Shown in pieces: positions 51,561-61,700 of a stretch of DNA of 64,000 bases. The notes below the pieces were generated by a model. The model was not told the DNA's origin and did no database searches. It saw only the letters and a list, made by a program, of their open reading frames with translations. Numbering within the stretch: position 1 is the stretch's first letter; each line of letters starts with the position of its first letter. The position numbers were made by a program, and so were the translations under genes. Source of the DNA: JABDMH01 sp965223165 (GTDB taxonomy: Bacteria > Bacteroidota > Bacteroidia > Chitinophagales > Saprospiraceae); contig CBDCVQ010000014.1 of NCBI GenBank assembly GCA_965223165.1, positions 62,001-126,000 of the forward strand, written 5' to 3'.

Positions 51561-52658
51561 CTAGATCTCCGGGCACTTGACTTTGGTGCGTTTTCTCTCG
51601 GGCCGAATAAAATCGATGAAATGCATGATGGACAGCTCGGGTCCTCCAAAGCCATTGCTCGCCTTTCTCAAGTCAGAGATATTTAGGTCAAAGGAGAAGG
51701 AGAAGACGGTACTGCGAAAGTCGTAGCGGAGGGAGGCAATGAGCGCATCCCGGTTAAACACACCATCCTTGATCGACCAGCGATACCAAAGCCCAGCATA
51801 AAAAGCGTACTCAGGCCGTAGGTATGTCCTAGGCTCTCGTGTGATTTTAAGAAAGGTACCTATATTGAATTCTCGATGCGGATGCTGATCAAAAAAGATA
51901 AAGCTGGGCTTAAGCGTGGCAAACTGGTTGAGCTTTATGTTTGCGCCACCATGTAAAATGTACCTGGGAATCAAAAAAGATCCGTTCTGATATTCGGCCT
52001 GATCTTTCTTAAAAGAAACCAGTGCCCTGTTGACGTGAAAAATGGAGCCACCGACATAAACAAAGTCCTGTCTCCTTAGCGGCATAAACCATGCTCCTCC
52101 GATCGAAAGGTCATAGTAAGTCACCTGGTTGAGAAAATCTGAGCTACCGAGGAATGGATCTTGATCAAAGATGCGCAGGTCGGCCAGGTCAAGTCGGTTT
52201 TGTACAATGCCGTTGGAGATACCAAAGGATACGAAGTGGTCCCCATAGGCATTGAGCGACTTGAGATAAGAGAACGTCATGTTGGCAGAGAGGGTTCTAA
52301 AATTGAGGTCTCCAGCCTTGTCAGAACTGACCTGGATGCCCACCCCTACGTCGTCTTGGAGGCCGAAGCCCTGGTTCAGCTTCATGTCCGCTGACCCTAG
52401 AAAAGTCTGGAACCCATTGGTGAAGGTCTGCCATTGACTCCGGTAATTGCCGATGAATCGCAAGTCTCCATTAAAGAGTCCGGTCATCGCAGGATTAATG
52501 TACGTCGGCGAAGCGTGGATATGGGACAGGTGGATATCCTGAGCCCTCGATTCAGTGCCAATAGATAGTACGAGAAGGGCTATTACAAATAGGATCACTG
52601 CCTTATTCGCAATAGCTCTCTCGGATTCAATACACGACCGCCATAGCAATCGCATCAT
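51561..52658 (-). CDS. PorP/SprF family outer-membrane protein (type IX secretion associated)
   Basis: Start at one of the two adjacent ATGs 52658/52655, or further downstream at a GTG before the hydrophobic run; the frame extends to 52718. The signal peptide core is VILFVIALLVLSIG with cleavage after RAQ. The mature protein starts DIHLSHIHASPTYINPAMTGLFNGDLRFIGNYRSQW (given in part), the hallmark of PorP/SprF proteins, followed by an outer-membrane beta-barrel. These proteins partner with large gliding-motility-type adhesins and anchor or export them. The gene lies 129 bp behind the giant adhesin gene, the usual order for such pairs. Confidence 0.88.
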   Translation of the reverse strand: MMRLLWRSCIESERAIANKAVILFVIALLVLSIGTESRAQDIHLSHIHASPTYINPAMTGLFNGDLRFIGNYRSQWQTFTNGFQTFLGSADMKLNQGFGLQDDVGVGIQVSSDKAGDLNFRTLSANMTFSYLKSLNAYGDHFVSFGISNGIVQNRLDLADLRIFDQDPFLGSSDFLNQVTYYDLSIGGAWFMPLRRQDFVYVGGSIFHVNRALVSFKKDQAEYQNGSFLIPRYILHGGANIKLNQFATLKPSFIFFDQHPHREFNIGTFLKITREPRTYLRPEYAFYAGLWYRWSIKDGVFNRDALIASLRYDFRSTVFSFSFDLNISDLRKASNGFGGPELSIMHFIDFIRPERKRTKVKCPEI

Positions 52659-52787
52659 AGGAGGAAATGTTTCAGTGGTAGGGATGCACTGAGGTCCATT
52701 GATTATCTGCATGGTCAACGTTTATACAAGTGTGTTCAAATAGGACATCTTTTAGATTGAAATAATCTCATGTCTATCATGGTCATC

Positions 52788-55700
52788 TTATCGGATTAGG
52801 GTCACGTTGCCAGTCAAAATGAAATCGCTATCATCTTGGCAGACACCGCGAATGGTATACATGAATACAGCAGGATTGAGTGGTTCTCCTCTAAATGTGC
52901 CATCCCATAGGTCTCCGCTGACACTACTTTCAAAGACTTTCTCTCCCCATCGACTAAATACTTCCACCAGCGTGATGTTGGAAATGCCATCGTTTCGTAC
53001 CTCGAAGTAGTCGTTGAATCCGTCGCCATTGGGTGTAAAGGCATTGGACGCTACGATCTTTTCCAGTTCGCACGGGTCCTCAGCTTGCAGCACCACGACG
53101 GCTTCTTCTGCGCAGCCCAAGTTGTTGGCCGATTCCGCTCGGTACCGATATTCACCAGGCACAGAGAAGTTTCGGGGTAGATTGGGACAGTCGGTACAAA
53201 GTAACTCGCCCGTGATATCGTCGTACCAATTGATCGGATAGTGGGCAAACTCATTGGTTGCCATCAGGGTAATCGGTTGACCCAGATTGATCGTCTGGTC
53301 CGGGCTGACCGTGAGACCGGGATAGGGCTCGACAGTCAATGTCACAAATGCTTCTACGACGTCTCCACGGCAGCCCACCGTACTCACGCGATAGGTGGTG
53401 GTCGTATCGGGCGAAGCTTCCGGACTCAAGCAGTCTGTACAAGACAAGCCTATGGCTGGCTCCCACAACAAGACCGGATCCTCCGTGCCCTCTACCGAAA
53501 TGGTCAACGTGGCGCTCTCACCTTCACATATCGCCAAATCTGCACCAGTCAATGTCACCACCGGTGTCACCGTGATTTGGTAGGTCACAGAGCTGTCGCA
53601 GCCATGTACACTGGGGTACACCAGTACAAATGTGGTATCGCTGCCATATTGGACACCCTGAATCTCAGCCACTTCACCCGTACAGAGGTCGTGCATTTCC
53701 GTTGAGAATTCTAAGGGATGAACTATGAGTTCGAGGATGGAAAGACTATCACATCCTGATGCTGCTATTAATGTATCAATATACGTGCCAGATGTATGGT
53801 AGACCTTGCCATTAAAGGTGTACTCCTCATTCTCGCAGATCTCCACTTCCGTAGTGGACATGGCCAAGGGGATCACCGTTAGATCCAGGGTCACGACGCT
53901 ATCACACCCCGTCGACGTGGAAATCAATGTGACCTCGTAATTGCCACTTACATCAAACGTCTCCATCCCTACCGTGTAGGTTTCGCCCTCACAAATCGAC
54001 TCCACCAGAGTGGTGTGCAATGTTGGCACCACCGTCAACTCCAAGGTCACCACACTGTCACAACCAAACACCGAGCTCAGCGTGTCGAGATAAGTGCCGG
54101 TCTCAGTAAGCGTCCTGCTGCCAAAGGCCAGAGATGCTCCCTCGCAGATGGTTTCGGTCAGGTTAGTAAATTCCAGCGGCGCGACGTAAATATCGATGTG
54201 GAGGACACTGTCGCAGCCGGCAGCCGCTATCAACGAGTCCGTATACGTACCGGCAGTGTGGTACGCCACTCCGTTGATGATCACCGAGTCGTTTTCACAA
54301 ATCGTATCCCGGATGAAGACTTCCAATGTCTCTACCGCTCGGAAGTTGAGCGTGACGATACTGTCACAGCCATTTTCGCTGGTGAACTGATCTACGTAGG
54401 TGCCCGTGGTTGACACAATCGTACCGTTAAAATCATATGTCTGTCCCAGGCAGACTTGGACGTCCAGCTGCGTCTCTTGCACCTCCAGCACTTCCAGCTC
54501 CAAGGTCACTACACTGTCGCAACCAAGAGAGCTCGTAAGCGTATCCACATAGGTGCCCCCCACGGTCAGCAATGTACCATGGAAGTCATACGATATGTCA
54601 TCACAAATCACCTCCTCGATCGTCTCATATCGGATCTCCCTCACTTCGAGATTGATGATCAATATACTGTCGCAGCCCTGCGAGGTCTGTAGCGTATCAA
54701 AATAGGTACCGCTCTGGTCATAGGTCTTGCCGGCCAACTGTACGTTTTCTCCCTCGCAGATCGAGAAGTCATAGGGTACCTCGTAGCGAGGATGCACGGT
54801 CAAATCCAGGGTGACCACGCTATCGCAGCCCGTGATGGCGGTCAAAGTCTCTGTATAGACACCCGTGGCATTCAGCGTGTCTCCTGCAAATACGTAGAAC
54901 TCGTCCTGACAGATTTCCGCATTTAGCGTCGTCTGTGGAATGCTGTGCACCAAGAGATGCAGGGTGACCACACTGTCACAGCCAATCGAACTGGCAAATG
55001 ACTGACTATAGGTTCCTGTCTCACTCACTACGTCGCCATTAAAATTGAAGCTCTCGCCTTCACAGATTTCCTCGTGGAGATCAGTACGCAAGGTCTCCCA
55101 TACACTTAGTACCAGCGTGACGGTGCTGTCACAGCCATGAACCGTCGAGACCGTCTCCGTATAAGTACCGGCAGTGCCCAACGAATTGCCAAAAAAGTCA
55201 TAGGTGTCTCCCTCACAAATCTGGAGCGTAAGCGTGTCATCGTACGTGGGCCAGACAGTAAGGTCCAGGGTCACGATACTGTCACAGCCCTCGCTGGTGA
55301 GCAGGCTGTCGATATAGATACCGTCAGCATCTAATGAACGGCCATTGAAGCTAAACTGCTCACCCTGGCAAATCTCCTCCATCAGAGTAGTGGCGGCAGG
55401 CCGATGGACCACCAGGGTCAGGGTCACAATACTGTCGCATCCGGCCGATGACGTCAGCGTTTCCGCGTACGTTCCGGCAACCTCCAAACTATCACCGGCA
55501 AACGCATATACCTCCCCTTCGCAGATCTCAGCGGTGAGCGCCGTCTGCTGAGTCTGGTGCACCGTCAGGTCAAGTGTCACGACGCTGTCACATCCTATCA
55601 CACTGGTATAAGTCTGCTCGTAGCTTCCCGGTTGGCTGAGGATTTCGCCATTAAAATTAAATGTTTCCCCTTCGCAGATTTCCTCTTCCAGATCCGTCTG

Positions 55701-58700
55701 CAGGATCTCCAAGACCTCCAGCAGCAAGGTGACCGTACTATCACAACCGTGCGCGCTCGGCACTGTTTCGGCATAGGTTCCGGCGGTGCCTAGGGTCAAA
55801 TCGAAAAAATCAAAGGTGTAGCCATCACAGATTTGCATCCGGATCGTATCGTCATAGGTGGGATAGACCGTCAGGCTCAAAGTGACTACACTGTCGCATC
55901 CGGCGCCAGTCACCAAGCTATCGACATATACGCCGGTGGAGTCCAGCGTGCGACCATTAAAGTCATAGGTCTCGCCTGCACAGAGCTGCTCGGTCAGACT
56001 CACGGCTGACGGTTGATGTACCACCAAGTCCAGTGTAACCACGCTGTCACAGCCCACGGCACTGGTAAATGTCTCCACGTACGTGCCTGCCGCAGTCAGA
56101 CTCTGTCCGTTAAATGCATAGGTTTCGCCCTGGCAGATCTCAGCGTCCAGGGAGACGCTTATGTTGGGGTGCACGGTGAGATTAAGGGTGACAACGCTAT
56201 CGCAGCCGTTGGCACTCACCAGAGCATGCTCATACACTCCGCTAGTCGTCAGCGACTCTCCGTTGAAGGTGTACATGTCTCCCTCGCATATGCTCTCGTC
56301 TAAGACGGTGCTCAATATTTCCAGCACTTCCAGATCCAGGACAACCACACTATCGCAGCCTTCTGCAGTGAGCAGGGTATCCGTATAGGTACCCGCAACA
56401 TCGAGGGTCTGTCCATGGAAGTTGTAGGTCTGGTCCGCACAAATTTGGATCGGCACATGGGTCTCATAGATCGGATGTACGACCAAATTCAGCGTCACGA
56501 CACTGTCGCACCCGGCAGATGTAGTCAAACTATCAATGTACGTGCCGGTGGAATCAAGTACATCTCCGTTGAAGTCGTAGGTATCTCCCGCGCAGATCTG
56601 CTCGCTGAGCGAAATCGCATAGGTCGGATGGACCACCAAATTTAGCGTGACCGTGCTATCGCACCCAAAACTGCTGATAAAGGTCTCCACATAGGTGCCC
56701 GACGTCCCCAACATCGACCCGTTGAACGGATATGTTTCCCCATCGCAGATCGATACATCCAGTGCGGTTTGCAACGCGGGCAATACGGTCAACTCCAGCG
56801 TCACAATGCTGTCGCACTGGCTGGCACTGACCAAGGAGTCGACATAGGTGCCTGTCGAGTTGAGTGTACGTGTGCCAAAGGTGTAGGATGCGCCTTCACA
56901 AATGGAATCACTGAGATGTGTTGACAATACATCCAGGACCTGCAGGTCCAATTGTATGATAGAATCGCAACCCGATTGAGTCGTGAAGCTTTGGGTGTAG
57001 ATACCGGTTTCGGTCAACGTTTGCCCATAAAACTCATGGGATTGGTCTTGGCAGAGCTGTACTTGCTGCTCGATGAAGTAGGCGGGGTGCACGGTCAAAT
57101 TCAGCGTGATGGTACTGTCACAGCCATTGACCGTAGTTAGAATCTCTTGGTAGGTACCCGTCTCCGTCAATGTATCTCCGTGAAATACGTACTCGGAACC
57201 TTCGCAGATTTCCTCATCCAACGTCACCTCATAGGTGGGATGGACACTCAGATCCAGGATGACAACGCTGTCGCAACCATTGCTACCGGTGACAACTTCA
57301 TCATACACACCGGCTATGCGATAGGCTACCCCAAAGAATCGATACATGTCGCCCTCGCAAATCGAGGCCACAATGACAGAATCGACAATAGGTCGAATAG
57401 TCAGATCCAATGTCACGACACTGTCACAGCCCAACCGACTGAGCAGGGTGTCCACATAGGTGCCCGCCATATTCAACTGCTCACCGCCGAAGTCATAAAA
57501 CTCATTCTCGCAAATGGACACAGCGATACTCTCCGTAAGAATGGTCAGCACCTGCAGATTGAGGGTGACGATGCTGTCACAGCCGGCGGCGCTGAGCAGA
57601 TTCTCCACATAGGTCCCCGACTCCGTGAGCAGATCGCCATGGAAATTGTAGGTGTCGCCGTCGCACATTTCCGCATCGAGTACCGTATTGTATACCGGAT
57701 TGACCACCAACTCTACTTCGTTAGAAGTCACTCGGCAGTCAGGATCGTTGATGTTTGCCACGTCATCTGCCACTAGTAAGCGGTAGCGGCCGGCATCTGA
57801 TACCGCCACGTCGTCGATCACAAATGGGACGGAAGTGGCAGGCATATGGACCCAGGAACTGCCGTCCCACTTCTGCCATTGATAGGCCGGAGCGATATAA
57901 TTGTCGGTGATCACGGCGGTAAAGGTGACCGTTTCATGTTGACAAACTGGGTTCGGGTTCACCTCAATGACCACGGTCGGTCCACAATTGACCACGGTAA
58001 TCGTTTGAGTAGCTTCAACTTCATTGCCACATGCATCTAGGGCCGTCCAGGTCCGGACCAACGAGTAGGTATTCTCACATTGTCCGGGTATGCTGTCTTG
58101 TTGAAAGGTCAACTGAGGCGTGCCGCAGTTATCCGTGGCGGTGACATCCGAGCCCAACTGTGGCACGCTGGGAACCTCATCGCAGTCAACCGTCTCATCA
58201 CCGGGCACACCATCTATCTCCGGCAATGTCACATCTTGTACCGTGATTGTCTGGGTACAGGTACTTGACTGATTACAAACGTCAGTCACCACAAAGGTTC
58301 GCTCGATCACGATTGGGCAACGCTGATTTATGACCTGATCCTTATAGGTGATGGACAGGATTCCGCATGCATCAAATATGCTGCTCACGCCAGGCTCCAA
58401 GGCCTCAAAGGTGAGCTGGTCTATGATGATGGTGATGGCACTGTGAGCCAGTCCCGACAAGCGAGCCACGTCGCTGAGTGAGCAGCCATCATAGGTGGCG
58501 TCCGTAGGACAGGTCACGACAGGGGCTGTCAGGTCGTTGATGTTTATGATTTGCTGGCAGTCGGTACGATTGCCACAACTGTCAACCGCCACAAACGTCC
58601 GAGTGATCACCATGGGGCAAGACCCGGCCATGACATCAAAGTAATACAAGCTGTCAAAACCGCAGTTGTCTGCCGCCGAACCACCTGCGCCCTGCAGCTC

Positions 58701-61700
58701 CGCCAACGTCAAGAAACGAACGGCCTCGCTGTACTCCAGATGACCTGCTGCGGCTTCATTGGCCAGCACGCCCTCGTCACACGCCTCCAGATCAAGTTGT
58801 CCCGGACAGGTGAGCTGAGGGCCATCTATGTCGTCTATGGTGATGGTCTGGGTACACTGGACTTCATTGAGGCAACTGTCGACCAAAACGAATGTTCTGA
58901 GAATGGTTATTGGGCAGTCGCCAGACGGATTGTCGAAATAGTACAGATCCACAATGCCGCAATTATCGCTGGCGTCTCCCCCACTGGCCTGCAACTCAGC
59001 TACGGTAATGGGTCTGTTTATTAAGCTAAACTCCAGGTTGCCGACCAGCGGCTCCAGGGCGAGTTCGCCCAGCCCGCATAGCAGCAGGTCAACCTGTGCG
59101 GGGCAAGTAAGTACGGGGAGAGTAGTATCATCGATAGTAATGGTCTGCTGACATTCGGTTCGATTGCCACAGCTGTCTACGGCTGCAAAGGTCCGGGTGA
59201 CGGTGATGGGACATTCGTCGACGGCCACATCGAAGTAGTAGATACTGTCGAGCCCACAGCCGTCGCTCGCGTCTCCCCCAGCTGCCTGAAACTCCCCTAA
59301 GGTGATCAAGGATGGCACAGCGCTATATCCGAGGTTACCCGTCAGCAACTCGGTGGCCAGATCATCGAGCCCACAGGCCTCGAGATTGAGATCTGCGGGA
59401 CAGGTGATGCCGGGATTCGTGAGATCGTCGATGGTAATGATCTGATCGCAAGCTGCCTCATTTCCGCAACTGTCGAGGACCGTAAATGTGCGGGTGATGA
59501 TCATGGGACAAGCTCCAGTGACTAGGTCCCGGTAGTAGATACTGTCAATGCCACAAAGATCACTGGCAGTTGCCCCGGTTCCCTGCAGCTGAGCAGGGGT
59601 GATCGAAGTGATGCCGGGACTGTAGCCTAAGTTACCCACCAGAGCTTCGGTCTGCAAGGCCGAGAGATCACAGGCCTCCAAATCCACTTGATTGGGGCAC
59701 GTTATGACGGGCAAGGTGGTGTCGTCAATGGTGATGATCTGCTGACAGTCTACACGATTTCCACAGGTATCGGTGACCACAAACGTTCGCGTGACGATGA
59801 TCGGACAACGACCCGACTGACTATCGAAATAGTACAGACTGTCAATGATACAATTATCGCTAGCACTGCCCCCTGCAGCAGTGAGTTCGGCCAAGGTGAC
59901 GATTCGTGCTGATTCGCTATACGCCAGATTGCCGACCAGTGGCTCGGTAGCCAGGGCAGCGACATCACATGCTTCGAGGTCGACCTGGACCGGGCAAGTC
60001 AAGACCGGATCCTCGGTATCGTCAATCGTGATGAGCTGGGTGCATTCTACGCTATTGCCACAGCTATCTACCGCGACAAAGGTTCGAGTGATTTCTGTCG
60101 GACAGCTGCCAATGGAAACATCGTAGTAGTAGAGACTGTCAAAACCACAGTTGTCGCTGACGCTACCTCCTGCCACGGAGAGTTCCGTCGGTGTCAAGAT
60201 CCGAATGTCCGTACTGTATTCCAGATTGCCCACCGAGGGTTCAGTGGCCAGCATACCTACTCCACAGCCCTCCAGATCCACGGGACCGGGACAAGTGAGC
60301 GTAGGATTGGTGGTATCGTTGATCGTGATCAGCTGGGTACAACTGACCTGATTATCGCAGCTGTCCACAATGACAAATGTTCGCGTGATCTCGATCGGAC
60401 AAAACCCGGTTTGTACATCGAAGTAGAACAAACTGTCGGATCCGCAATTGTCTGCAGCCGTTCCTCCAGCCGCCACCAATTCGGCCAAGGTAATCGATCT
60501 ATTTGCCAGACTAAATGCTAGATTGCCCACCAGGGGCTCAGACGCCAGGACACTTACATCACAGGCCTCCAGATCGACCTGACCAGGACAAGTGATCGTA
60601 GGGATCGTGGTATCATTGATCGTGATCAGCTGAGTGCAACTAAAGGAGTTGCCGCAGCTGTCGATGACAACAAAGGTCCGGGTGATTTCGATGGGACAGC
60701 GATTGACCGCTACATCAGAATAGTATAAGCTATCTATCCCGCAATTATCTCCAGCCGTTCCACCGGCGGCAGTCAATTCCGCCAGGGTGATCATACGTAT
60801 GCCCGGACTGAATTGCAGATTGCCGACCAGGGGCTCGGACGACAACGCACCCACGTTGCAATCCTCTAGATCTACCTGGCTAGGACAGGTCAGAAACGGA
60901 TCGGTGGTATCATTGATGGTGATCAACTGGGTGCACTCGGCCCGATTGCCACAGCTATCGGTCGCCACAAACGTGCGGGTTACCTCAATGGGGCACGTCT
61001 CATTTTGTACGTCAAAGTAGTACAGACTATCAATACCACACGGATCTGCGGCTGAGCCCCCGATTCCTTGCAGCTCACCCACGGTGATAAAACGCACTGT
61101 TTCGCTGTACTCCAGATTGCCCACCAAGGGCTCCGTAGCCAATGTGCTCACGTCGCAAGCCTCTAAATCCAGCTGGGCGGGACACGATATTGTGGGTAGC
61201 GTAGTATCGTCGATCGTGATCAGCTGCTGACAAGAGACTCGGTTGTTGCAGCTGTCGACGACGACAAAGGTTCTGGTGACCACCATTGGACACAACCCTG
61301 ACTGACTATCAAAGTAGTACAGACTGTCTATAGCACACTCATCACTGGCATCACCACCGGCAGCTTGCATCTCAGCTACGGACAAGAATCGAATGGCCTC
61401 ACTGTATTCCAAGTTTCCGACTTGCTGCTCGGTAGCCAGTGTACTGACATCGCAGGCTTCCAAGGCAACATCCACGGGACAAGTCAACTGAGGATCTGTT
61501 GTGTCGTCGATCGTGATGATCTGGGTACAATTGACACTGTTGCCGCAGCTATCTACCGCCACAAATGTCCGTGTAATCTGAATGGGACAACTCCCCACGG
61601 CCACGTCGTAGTAGTATAGGCTGTCAAATCCGCAATTATCACTCACGCTTCCCCCGGCGGCGACGAGTTCGGCATCGGTTATATCGCGGATGCCTGTGCT

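Noticed and set aside
51102..51686. 194-codon plus-strand frame through repeat copy C into the PorP/SprF-like gene
   Set aside because: It crosses a dispersed repeat and the 3' end of a real gene; the matching region of copy A has no such frame.
57147..57776. 209-codon open frame antisense to the giant adhesin
   Set aside because: Its repetitive composition mirrors the repeats on the coding strand.
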